From positions 7,000,001 through 7,064,000 of the forward strand of contig JBBMNZ010000034.1 of the NCBI GenBank assembly GCA_037954325.1: DNA of 64,000 nt, read 5' to 3'. The notes beneath the pieces were generated by a model. The model made no database searches, was not told the DNA's origin, and saw nothing but the letters and a program-made list of their open reading frames with translations. The DNA comes from Fistularia commersonii. Taxonomy: Eukaryota > Chordata > Actinopteri > Syngnathiformes > Fistulariidae. Position numbers and translations under genes: made by a program. Shown here one piece after another: positions 50,394-60,784 of the stretch (position 1 is the first letter of the stretch; each line of letters begins with the position of its first letter).

Positions 50394-52964
50394 GGAGCGC
50401 AGTCATTCCACCTCAGAGGAGCCGAAGCTCAGAGAAGTCAGCTGTGTCCCTTGTTCCTGGGGATTGTTGATGTATGCTCAGCTCTCTGCTCAGTAGGGTG
50501 TTAATACACATTTGGAGCAGCACAGATGAACTGTATTTGCTGGCAGGTTCTGGCCGCGATTGTTTTTAGCCCATGAAGCGATACCCTTTAGAGAACAATA
50601 TGAGGTTTAAGTGATACCCAAGGAATCACATGCATTTTATACCCCCGCCCTCTATGCACAGAGGTTTATCTGAATTCTATAACAACACAGTGGATGTAAT
50701 GGACTGTAGATGTGACAATCCAAAACACTCTAGCATGTTTCTTCCGCTGTTCTTAAAGCTGTGGTGCTGTTTCACCCGCGCACTTTTTCACATGCTGGCT
50801 CACCTCCCACCATTCTTGCTGGTGAATAACTTAACCTTTCCATGAGCCCCTTTTATGCACAGTCACAATACTATCCCCGTTTATCAAGTAATGGCCTTAA
50901 TCGCTGAATATTTTGGAGAAAGGTTTAGGTGCCCCGAATTATTTTTCAACATATTGCATAAAACTCTTAATAAATGCATAAAATGGTTTGGGTAACACAC
51001 AAATGAATCATTATTCTCATCCAAAATATATGCTTTTTTCTATGCCAATAGTGACACATTCTACCAAAGCAGTTTTGCAATCATGATTATAATAGCAACA
51101 CAACAACACCACATCGCAGCCACAAAAGCAAGCCTGCTCTTTGGATGTAAACCAAAATAAACACTAGCTAAGTTATGAGAATGTGTCAGTGCTGGGATGA
51201 AACTCTGAAAACTGTCAAAGTTAGTCCTTTCCAAGAAATAATGTGCAAATTGTGCTCGTGTGAAATGATGGTAATCCCTCAGTGTGATTCACTGTAAGAT
51301 TGGTTGCGAAGTGAGTGATGATAATGACCTTTCCTCTGTGCGCAGTGAAGTGAGAGAGTAATGCCCTTCACTTTATCAACTTATCTGTGTGTTTCTTTCT
51401 AGGAGTCCCTTCTTACCATTTTACAAATTTAAATGAGGAAGTACCTGGCTCACATTATACCCTCCACTCCCTGTTTGAAAGTAATTTCTGGAAAATTGTT
51501 GTCGTGATTTAAAATTGCAATCAAGCTGTAATGCCGGGATGATGACTGAGTGTTTGTCCTCACCTTGTGACCCCATGAATAATTATGTTTTCTGTAATGT
51601 TTTTTTTTTTTCAACTAATAATACAGTATTTTCATTTCATTCCAAAGTCATACAGAGACATATCAGCGATTCGTTCACAAACACCATTAGCATGCAAGAA
51701 ATGCAGTTTGAGCATGAATAGCGACGCTGTGCTTCGCAGTTGCACCGCTGCCGTGTCCCACGCATGAAACCTCCCACGTGCCACACGTGAGCCATCTGAA
51801 AGGAAACGCTGTCACTGCATTTTTCTGATACTGTACTCTTACCCTTCCCATTTCGGCACAGAAATTAAACTATGGATACAGTGCGATACAATGGTCAATT
51901 TAGGGTCCATAAAAGAAATCCTCTAGGCCTCGATGTCCAACTTCTGTACAATGGGTTCCCATCTAGCGGTAAACGAAAGGCGTGTATTGGAGAGAAAAGG
52001 CGGCTCACTAAACCATCACATAGATATGAATGGCACATTATAGGATGCACCTCATATTGGGTTATCTGCTTATTTTTGTGGCGTAAGCATATAAAATAAA
52101 TTAAAAAGCTTTTCCAAGTTGTTGCAAGGACAGCTGTGATGTGATTAAATTTGTTTGTTTTGTTTTTTTTCCAGTGGCAAATATTCGGATCAAAAATGCA
52201 ATTGCCCTTATCTTGGGCTCCCCGAAAAATCACTTGCAAAAGTGATTAGAAAAGTATTTTCCCTGCAGATTTTCCTCAGAGTTGAGAGTCGTGCACAGGA
52301 TGCTATGCCCCCCCCCCCCATCTTCACTTTAAAAACAATTTAAATAATATGCCATCTCCCCCTACCCCCCCCCCCAAAAATCAACTTTTAAACTGAACCG
52401 ATTGAATTACTAAATACAGTTCTTTTCCTAAATCTCCAGGGAGCCCAGAATATCAGGATTATAATCTCATTTAAGGGAGAGGTAGTATTTTCATTGCTCC
52501 AGTGACATTTGTTGGGTTGATTATAGATTTTTGTACCCTCCCTGAAGGGCCATGTGTCATCAGAGTTACTTCCATCCGGGTGACTGGCCATGAAAAGTCA
52601 GATGAGAGTACAGATGGATGGTTGTTTGAAGGTTACAATCTCGGAGAGACAATATTTCACTCGGCTGAATGCAAAAGAACGGCACTTCATTTGTCTACAA
52701 CAGGGTTTCCTCTAAAAACTGAACAACGGCCAACACTCAAGGATATTTTATGTGGCATTTGTTTATGACCATTATGCTGCGTCGTTACATATGAGCTTAC
52801 TAAAGATGTTTTAGTAAGACAAAATATCAGATTTTTTGTTGCCTACAATATTTGATGAATAACATCCTGGATGTCTTTTTCTGGGATGATATTTCTGTGT
52901 TCTCTATTTCCTGAAAAATGCAAATTTTAACTGAAATGGAATTTAGTTGTTTAACACTTTCACC

Positions 52965-53230
52965 TTTGTGTAGGCAGATGGAGCCGAATGGAGAGATAGG
53001 AGCTCACCGGCAACTACTGAGGAACCGATATCACCGTAAATAAAAACAAACTGGCAATGAAAGAGACAAAACAGGACGGGAAATGGAAAATTAAAACAGG
53101 AAAAAACAATAGATTGTGAGACCAAATCTGGCAGTCCACAGTCCAAACAGGTGTGTCATAACAATATATATATATAATGCCGTCCAGAGCACTCAAGTCA
53201 CATGACCATGTTCCAAATCAGATTCAATTA
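52965..53230. repeat. Possible unclassified interspersed repeat
   Basis: Purine-rich text with GAGACCAAATCTGGCAGTCC, ACAGTCCAAACAGGTGTGTC and a short TATATATATA tract at 53164-53176 resembles dispersed fish sequence I cannot name. It directly precedes the third LINE copy. Confidence 0.25.
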
Positions 53231-53283
53231 AACAATGCATTGACACTCAACTTAATAGGATTAAATCATAAAAGACTTTCCGT

Positions 53284-53296
53284 GTGAATTGAACTC
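53284..53296. repeat. Left target-site duplication of the 53.3-kb LINE
   Basis: GTGAATTGAACTC, identical over 13 bases to 53749-53761. Confidence 0.82.
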
Positions 53297-53748
53297 TGCT
53301 ATACGATCGAAGACTATCAGCCAGAATGAAAGGGAAGGTGTACAAGACAGCGGTGAGACCGGCGATGCTGTTTGGCCTAGAAACAGTGACAATGATGAAA
53401 AGACAGGAGGCAAAGCTGGAGGTCACAGAAATGAAGATGCTAAGGTTCTCTTTGGGAGTGACCAGGATGGATAGGATCAAGATGAGTCCATCAGCACATG
53501 TTAGATGTTTTGGAGAGAAGGTCTGAGATGGTTGGGTCATGTACAGAGGAGGGATGGTGAATATATCGGTGAACGGATGCTTGGTTTGGAGCTGAAGACC
53601 GAAGAGAAGATTTATGGACGTAGTAAGAAAGGATGTGAAGGTAGTTGGTGTGAAAGAGGAGGATACGGAGAAGAGGGTTGGATGGAGAAGGTTGATTGGC
53701 TGTGGCCACCATCTGAAGGGGAAAGCCGGAAGGAAAAGAAGATGAACC
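53297..53748 (+). mobile_element. 5'-truncated RTE-like LINE, second plus-strand copy, 13-bp target duplication
   Basis: From AGACTATCAGCCAGAATGAA onward it aligns with 31337-31826 of the first copy. Readable protein pieces are MKGKVYKTAVRPAM, FGLETVTMMKRQ, MLRFSLGVTRMDRI, HVRCFGEKV, RWLGHVQRRDGEYIGERMLG. Small deletions (for example around 53520 and 53600) shift the frame, so it is dead. It ends near GGGGAAAGCCGGAAGGAAAAGAA, the usual 3' terminus with a degraded GAA tail. Direct repeats GTGAATTGAACTC at 53284-53296 and 53749-53761 flank it. Confidence 0.9.
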
Positions 53749-53761
53749 GTGAATTGAACTC
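53749..53761. repeat. Right target-site duplication of the 53.3-kb LINE
   Basis: GTGAATTGAACTC following the degraded LINE tail, a perfect copy of 53284-53296. Confidence 0.82.
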
Positions 53762-54009
53762 CAACTAAAACGACTCGTGACTTTACCCAGACATTTGATA
53801 CTTGACCTGAATGACTTGATTCTTGGCCAAAATGCATGGATTACAGATTACATTTCTACAAGACACGATCAGTGAAGACTTGAAACTGGAAGCTTAAATG
53901 TTTTCAGCAGCTTAGGACGTGTCTGTTTTGAGATGGAACTTGACTTTGGACTTGTATAATAATGGGAAATGGTCTCCACATACAGTTTCTAAGGATTTCT
54001 CTGGATTAT

Positions 54010-54215
54010 ATTCACCCATTCGAAGACACACTCACATCCTGATGGTGGCAGAGCTGCCATGCAAGGCGCTAACCAGAACAGGGGAGTAACTAGATGTTCA
54101 GTATCTTTCCCAAAGATACTTCGGCATGCAGACAGAAGGGGTCGGGAATTGAATCGCCATCGCTCAGATTAAACAGACACACTCTTTCTCCTGAGCCAGA
54201 CAATACCCGTGTGGA
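54010..54215 (-). repeat. SINE-like fish repeat, family A, minus orientation
   Basis: The plus strand has GATGGTGGCAGAGCTGCCAT, AAGGCGCTAACCAG, CTTTCCCAAAGATACTTCGG and CATGCAGACAGAAGGGGTCG then GGAATTGAATCGCC, ending near CTTTCTCCTGAGCCAGAC. Its reverse complement has the same order of motifs as 4607-4868, including GTCTGCATGCCGAAGTATC and a B-box-like GATTCAATTCCCGA. Confidence 0.68.
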
Positions 54216-56193
54216 AACTCAATGTTTTGAGAGAGAGGCTTTAGCCTGTACTTTAAAATATAGCTTATACAGAGCAGAGTTTGATTTAGATAAACTCCTC
54301 GAACATGGTTTTCCACATGGAGTTTTAAATCGTGATGCAGACAGACGTGTGCTTTCAGCAGTGTCGAGGAAATAGAGCTTAATTTGAGTGCCAACACAGC
54401 ACTGCCCTATTCACAGAGCCTTATCTAATGCTTTTTTTTTTTTTTTGGTAAAGCAGAACATAACTTTTTCTTCCCTAAAAAGAGTCCATCAACACGGCAC
54501 CGGACACGCTTGCAGAGCACGGGATTTGCTCATTCAGATTCCACAGCACAGTGTATCCTTTGAGTTCATTTGGGGGTTTAAATTGGACCTTGATTTCTTT
54601 GGAGTCTTCCGGGTCCCGGTGCATTTTGTCCGACAGTTTGCTCTTCAGGTGATGGACAGCGCAGAAGGGCGCACATGAGACCTATGCTAAGTCAGACGGA
54701 TGGATGGATTTCCTGTGTAGGCCCTTTTACCCAACTCAGACAAATAACTAACAAGACTAAGTGAATGCAACCTTCTGAAACAATTAAAGTTGAGTACAAA
54801 TGGAATGCAATTAAAACATGTGGATTTTATATGCATAATGGAGTTTGGCCGCCAAAGCCGGTCTGTTGGGTATTCTGCCATTGCAAAAATACAGTAAACA
54901 AACGCCGAGGTCCATTTGTGAGGGAGATTTAGGGGAGATACATAGAAGCATTTTTTGTGCTCCACAGGCTGTGTTGATGCTCTCCAGAAGCGCACAACTT
55001 TAAACCCATCCCACTGAATTTCATTAAAAAGGACCCAATGTTTAGAATTTGGAGCATCCCATGCAGCTGAAAATTCCAAATTTATTCTATAACTCTGCTG
55101 CAAACCCTTCAAGAAGAAATTGAGCATTGAGTAATGTAGAAAATAGGCCATTGCAGAATCTCACTTGATTCAAGCAAGGAAACATCAGTGAGTTAACAAC
55201 ATATCGATCACATTTATTTTTAATTAAGCTGTTGCTTTTATCCAACACTTTCAAATTGAGATGCACAAAAAAAATCCCATTATAATATGCATCCACGGCC
55301 CCTGAGAAGATCTAACGATGGCTTAATTAGGTCACTTAATAGCATCTTGGTTCCTATGCATGGCTGTAAAAATCGCAATTTTAATTGTCGGTTTTCTCTC
55401 TTTGTCCCACTCTCGAGGAAAAAATTTTTTTGCGACTTCTTCCTTTCATTTCCGCTGCATTCGTCTCACATCATAGTATTCACAATGATTAAAAACATGT
55501 CTAATCATCTCATTTCATAACATGAATGCCTTTGACAATGAACATGATTAATTGTTGACATTTTCTGTTCAAAAGGCCCGAGGTCATCCTCAGTTTAACA
55601 TCATAATTATCAAAGAAATGTGTCCGCCCATCACTCACCAGCCTCCGTGACTCAGCATCTTATTCAAATGTCTTACAACATTAGGAAATAAAGGAGTGCC
55701 GATTGATGGAATAACACATCAGGATCCTGAAGCATTTCCTATTCCCATGTTTAAATATCCGCTCCCATAGCAGGCGAGTCCTTTTTACCTCACATGACAA
55801 ACATCAAGAAGACGCCATTATTTCAGGAGCAGAAGTTTTAAATTGTTCCTGTCGTAGTTTACAAACGTACTTCATCATCCGTCTGCAATGCAGTGCGGTT
55901 ATTATCACATTTATTTAGTTGAATTCCAAACCAGACATTATTTTACACAGCTTTGTTTTGTCAGATTTCTAGCAATGACTATGTGACGAGCGGGAGACTC
56001 GAAAATGAAGACACGCCAACAGACTGGTTTGCACTTGTTGCACATATTCCTCTTACGGTTCCAGGAAATTAATTTATATTATTATTTTGCCGTTGTTGCC
56101 CAAAGTGTGCGTTGCCCTCTCTTTCAATGCTCCACCGGAGATAGACTTGTGAAGAATCCAATGTATTCGCTCTTTTTTTACACACCAGCTGAC

Positions 56194-56230
56194 ATACACA
56201 CACACACACACACACACACATACACACACA
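56194..56230. repeat. (AC)n microsatellite
   Basis: AC units with one TAC interruption. Confidence 0.95.
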
Positions 56231-56884
56231 TCATATATTCATGTTATGCATGCGCTTACTAACATCGAATAATGCAATGTCACACACAAATGCTGGGATT
56301 TCACCGCGCGGACCAATGTGAAGACCGCAATCTCATGCGCTTTATTTGAAGTGACGTTTGGGAAGCTGAAGAGATACTCAATCAAATTTCAGCCTTCTGT
56401 CTCTTCCCCGGAAAAAAAAACGGCATTAACAACATGCTGTCCTGCGGGATTTATCAGAGATTATGGGTGAAGTCAGCTACACAATACTGACCTCAAATAA
56501 CGTGACGTGATCTGTCATTATCACAAATATGTGTGTGTCTCATCCCTCAGACCACCCCTGTTTGGCTTATCCATCACACATACCCTCACAAAAGCACTCA
56601 GGCCCATCTATCCTTCTGAGACTTTATGATTATAACCCAGTGAGATCTGGATGGCTGTGACAACCGTGACCGAGGATTGACCCGCCCACCTGACCGGTGT
56701 GTTTGTGCGTGTGGGTGAGTTTTATGCGCTAATGGCATGTGTTCCCTTGTTTATATACAAGAGCCTTTGAATTACACCTCTCCATGTTTATGTTTGCTTA
56801 TGTATGTCAGCAATCCAGCAATCAGCAAGAAGAACAAGAGCTGGCAGCGCCGAGTCCAATCTCCAGGATGTATTGTATCAGTGG

Positions 56885-56914
<30 letters not shown>
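56885..56914. repeat. A homopolymer, 30 bases
   Basis: The longest homopolymer in the window. No upstream retroelement body was recognised, so it may be a retroposed tail or simple slippage. Confidence 0.96.
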
Positions 56915-56917
<3 letters not shown>

Positions 56918-58836
56918 CACTTCAGTTTACTCCCCTTACACTGTTAATTTGTCTTTTTCCTCTCAGAAGCGTTTACCTCCACCTCGATCCCCACCTCCTA
57001 ACTCATTTTGCAGAGTCAGAAAATGTCCCGGTATTCATCCGGCCAGGAAGGAAAGAAATTGCATCAAACTTCACTTGTCAAAAGCATGCACTTGCACAAC
57101 CTCACGCTACTCATTACAGCTTTCTCTTTCTTTAATGTGCACAAGCCCATCTTTATCTCTGTGCCATGTATAATGGCTCAGAGATGTTATCATCAGAGAC
57201 AGGCCAGCTTGACTAAATGGGAGCGGCAAATTGACTGTAGTATTAGGAGAGAAGAGCCTCTATCAGGCAATCTGATAGCATCCCATTAAAGAAGGCTTGC
57301 AGATGAATATGATTAGCTTTTCATTCCTTCTAATGGAAACATCTTTTGAAGAGCGGAGGAGATGAAATGTTATGTAGTGATAGGGTCTCTGCAGCGCAGA
57401 TGGGATTGTCATTGCCTAATTTGGATAAAAAGGCCATTAAGGTTCTCCAAAGGGATGATGAATTTTCTCTGTAAGTATACTCTTAGTTATCACTGCAGAA
57501 CAGAGGTCCCACCGTGTGGGCACCACTTTGCTTTGTTGGTTTTTAAAACCCTCCCTACTTAAATGGCCTCAAATGTGTCTTATTTTGTCAAAATCAAATC
57601 TGCTTTGAGGTTTTGTCAAGTTAAATCCGCTTTTCTGGAATGAATGTCTGTTAATACTACGTTTCTCTCTTTGCACGTTATAATTCCATGTTTCACCGTG
57701 CAGTGACGGCTTCACTCGGATATGAAACAAAGAACGTGCGCATATTTTCCGAAACAGATTGCCGTTCAGCACGGGAAGCTTCTTGGGTTCTGTTTTTCCA
57801 GGTTCTTGATTAACAGCGAACAACAACCAACACCCTTTGTGAAAAGTTAGAGTGGATAATTGTGCAGGGGATTCCCAGCAGGATGTGTAAGGCTTCTGCA
57901 GGAATTTAAAGTTGCATTTAAATATTGATGGGATTGTCTTGGCTATATGTCATTTCCATACCAACTTTCCTTTTCATAAATAATTTAAAATTATGCCACC
58001 AACAGGCTCAGAAAAATGAATATAACATAAAATAATCTAGTTGAATATTTCATAGACGAATAATATATGAACAAATCGCTCCGTGAGAAACTTGAGAATA
58101 TCGTTTAGAATAAATTTATAGATTATTTCCCTTTGTTTTGTTTTGTTTTTTGTCATTTGAATAATTTGATAATTGCACCATTAACAGAATTCTAATCAAA
58201 CAAAAGTAGAAATAGCTCATGTGCATGCCAGGCTTTGTCCACTGGCCTAAAAGGATGTCAAGGAATCAAAATTCCTTCCCCCGAAATCAAGTAGTATTTA
58301 GAAGCTCCGAATTTAGAATTAACAGTTGGACAAACAGTTTTTGCTCGTTCTGTCTCTTTTAAGGCTGTCTTAGCAAAAAAGATGTCCGACACCGGCAACT
58401 AGACATCCAAGTTGGCTTTTAAATATGCATGCGTAAAGTAGCAATGAAAGTTCGATTTACCCCATCTTTAATATACTGTACATTACAAATTCACCAGGGG
58501 AGGAATGCCAAACACACGTCTGTACAGGGTTGTAATTCTCCGTAAGGAAACGGTCAAAATGCCTGGCGCGCAGGGGTATCTGGGAATGACAGATTCGTGG
58601 AAAAGAGGGATTGCCTAACAAATAACCCAGAGAGACAGTGGCATAATGCATTTTGTTTTATACACAAGCCAGGAATTGCCACCTTTTTATGCTAAAATGA
58701 CAATACTTGAGTTTGTGTGTTCTGTATGCATGTTTTTTGATGAAGCCTAACTCTGTGCTTGTGATTTGACTTTGTCCTCATATATGCCAAACAGCTCTGA
58801 TTTCATTTAAATTATTGTTTGAGGGTTGTTGTTGGG

Positions 58837-58855
58837 TTTTTTTTTTTTTTTTTTT
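58837..58855. repeat. T homopolymer, 19 bases
   Basis: Uninterrupted T-run, about 0.85 kb upstream of the exon. Confidence 0.95.
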
Positions 58856-59665
58856 AGCTGTCCATCCAGGGAAATATAAATGAGGCCATCCCACCCAGGT
58901 GTCTCCTGCTAAAGAGCTTTCTGTCTTAAAGGGAATGTTTAATGAAGTGTAGATGGCAATATTTCTTTTAAAATCCCCCACCTGGCCAAGAGTCACTTCG
59001 ATTGAGTTCAGTTGAACGTCTTGTTTTGTTGGAAAACACGTACAGATTACCTGCATGTCTTACTCATGAATAAGAGATGAAGGCTATAAAAATAAAAGGT
59101 ACTTCATTAAACTTAACTCGTGCCTTTTAAGCTTTTGAATTCGGCTCCAACAATACACGTTCTTACTCAGAGAGGAGAGGAAAAATGTTTTTTTAACCTA
59201 GTTATCGTAATTGTGTTGTTGATGGTTCGAATGCATGATGAGATTACTTTTGCCTCTCGAATATTTCAAGCTGGATTGGACCAAATGACTTTGGGGAAAT
59301 GTTCCTGGCATTCAATCCGCCGTTCTCATCTGTAAAGGTTAATATCTGCTTTTACCGATGGTCTCGGTAAGGGACCGTACCATGCCGGTGACTCGGGAGC
59401 TTCTATTTGAGCCTCTCTCTCGGGGTGGGACTGGGTCAGCAGGCCAAGCTTTTATTGTGGCGGGGATGAACACAGAGGACGTGTGTGGCCTTAAAATAAA
59501 GTTGAATGCTTCATACGAGAGGAAAGAATGGGCACTCGGTTAAACAAGTTGATGGGCTGTGAGAGTGTCTGTGTAATATAAATGACCTCCATTCGGCTGT
59601 GTGTGACTCGAAGGTTGAGCTACCACAGACAGATTTTATTAAAGGCATAATAAAACCCATTTCTT

Positions 59666-59707
59666 CTAAGACATTTGTTCTTTCTGTCTCCCTGTCACCT
59701 CTTGCAG
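59666..59707 (+). other. 3' splice site of the Kv4 exon
   Basis: A pyrimidine-rich tract at about 59676-59704, mostly T and C, leads into TTGCAG with AG at 59706-59707. A possible branch-point adenine lies in TTCTAAG near 59668-59669, about 39 bases upstream of the AG, but the branch point is a guess. The acceptor splits a Gly codon after its second base, so this intron interrupts the selectivity filter. Confidence 0.9.
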
Positions 59708-59870
59708 ATACGGAGACATGGTTCCTAAAACAATTGCAGGGAAGATCTTTGGTTCAATCTGCTCTCTGAGTGGGGTGCTGGTAATTGCCCTGCCAGTTCC
59801 TGTCATCGTTTCCAACTTTAGCCGCATCTATCACCAGAACCAGAGAGCAGACAAGCGACGGGCGCAGAAG
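59708..59870 (+). CDS. kcnd2/kcnd3: Kv4 (Shal) potassium channel, internal exon: filter, S6, proximal C-terminus
   Basis: Kv4 channels carry the subthreshold A-type K+ current in neurons and heart, as plasma-membrane tetramers with KChIP and DPP subunits. The exon is 163 bases: one base completing a Gly codon, then 54 codons starting YGDMVPKTIAGK and ending in RRAQK. Codons 1-3 (YGD) are the second half of the GYGD selectivity filter; codons 12-37 are S6, with the PVP gating hinge at codons 29-31 (59793-59801); codons 38-54 (SRIYHQNQRADKRRAQK) are the basic start of the cytoplasmic tail. The exon is bounded by CTTGCAG before 59708 and GTACAG after 59870 and has no stop. From memory, 163 bases matches mammalian Kv4 exon 2. 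Lysine after VP and the ending AQK argue against Kv4.1, which I recall as VPS and AQQ. Kv4.2 and Kv4.3 are essentially identical here, so the paralogue is open. Earlier and later exons lie outside the window. Confidence 0.96.
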
Positions 59871-59882
59871 GTACAGGTGAAC
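59871..59882 (+). other. Tandem 5' splice sites, GTACAG then GTGAAC
   Basis: The first GT at 59871 follows CAGAAG and gives the expected RRAQK end of the exon. A second GT at 59877, preceded by ACAG and followed by GTGAAC, is also a reasonable donor. Use of the second would add six bases in frame, encoding Val-Gln, directly after the basic S6-proximal segment. The first site is the canonical one by family comparison; use of the second is unproven. Confidence 0.6.
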
Positions 59883-60763
59883 ACAGTTTTATTTTCCTTC
59901 ATCTGGCTTCCAAAGGGTCGGACCTCCAGACCTCCAGCCCTGGAGGGGATCTTAGAGGGCTCCGCAGAGTTCAGGTCTTTCTCCAAACTGACGTCTTCTT
60001 TATAATGTACATGATATTTATACGTTCGTACGTCTGTTTTGATTTCTTTCCCCGTTTTTTTTTTTTTCCCCTGCTTTTGATATATCTCCCCAACTGTGTG
60101 AACGAAAAACTTGTCGCTTCATTAGTAGCTCATCCTTTACAGACGATATTCACCATGCCGTGATGGCCGAGAGTCCAGAGACGGCTTCGAGGTTTCTGAT
60201 CATTCTGAAATTGTCCGTGGCCGGAGCATCAGAAAATCCTTTTTTCGAGTTAAATTATCATCTTTACTAAAGGCAGAATTTCCCATTTAGGGCAATAAAA
60301 CATAAAAACAGTATATCTTAGCGTTCCACAGCTTATTACATTAGTGTTTTTTTGTTGTTTTTTTTTTTAATTTTATTTTGGTGAAAAATAATACAGAAAT
60401 TATCATAAAGCAGTTTTTATGAAGAGGTAGACAGATTTAAACAAGCCACTGAAATATGAAGCGCTCCTCTCTGTCCCTCCCCGTCTTGTTTACCTGCCCG
60501 TCTTTATGTTTGTGTTAATGCAAGCACATTAAGTCACCATCTATTGAAAGAAGAAAAAAAAAAGGATTTGGATCTATTGCTTGTCCTGTATTTATTTTAA
60601 AGAATGTTTTCACTTAAAATCAAAAATCATTTGAAACCAGTAATAAAATGCAACATACATGTAGAAAGAAGGCACGCTTAAACTGCGTCTGTGGTTGAGG
60701 TATACAACATTTGATTTCACAAACAGAAACAAAAATTTAAATCTAATCTTTCCCTTTGTTTGC

Positions 60764-60784
60764 TATATATATATATATATATAT
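60764..60784. repeat. (TA)n microsatellite
   Basis: About ten TA units in the downstream intron. Confidence 0.95.

Larger units (their letters stand above)
42890..52960. other. Ten kilobases of non-coding intronic sequence
   Basis: No gene or named transposon. Contains a GT tract at 44225-44273, a GGC tract at 47057-47084, C-runs at about 52309-52319 and 52366-52375, and a TATA/initiator-like pair at 50361-50393. The longest frame (48691-49146, minus) shows no domain. Confidence 0.6.
54216..59665. other. Non-coding intronic sequence leading to the Kv4 exon
   Basis: No transposon recognised in this 5.4-kb stretch. Contains T- and A-runs at 54432-54446, 56885-56914 and 58837-58855 and a CA tract at 56194-56230. 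Segments at about 55560-55760 and 57140-57340 are non-repetitive and look like candidates for conserved non-coding sequence, judged by eye only. Confidence 0.6.
1..59707 (+). other. Long intron upstream of the Kv4 exon (3' part)
   Basis: No other exon of a recognisable protein was seen on either strand across this span. Long translations here are chance frames, microsatellite translations or relics of mobile elements. Very long first introns are established for mammalian KCND2 and KCND3, so more than 59 kb of intron is plausible in a fish. The large first coding exon would lie upstream of position 1. The intron assignment is inferred from the acceptor at 59707 and the absence of other coding sequence. 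Confidence 0.85.

Noticed and set aside
53247..53837. 196-codon minus-strand open frame, the longest in the window
   Set aside because: Antisense to the second RTE-like LINE copy; it mirrors the antisense frame of the 31-kb copy.
54687..55151. 154-codon minus-strand open frame
   Set aside because: Longest frame outside a clear repeat, but no domain, signal peptide or repeat pattern, no plausible promoter or splice context, and biased toward aromatic/Cys residues as expected from chance translation of AT-rich DNA.
60669..60683. AAG-GCA-CGC-TTA after an AG, coding KARL, the start of the next Kv4 exon
   Set aside because: The next codons read N-C-V-C-G then stop rather than A-R-I-R, and there is no pyrimidine tract before it. 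Coincidence.
1039..60784. Regularly spaced short repeats as a CRISPR-like array
   Set aside because: All short repeats are uniform microsatellites without unique spacers, and the DNA is vertebrate.
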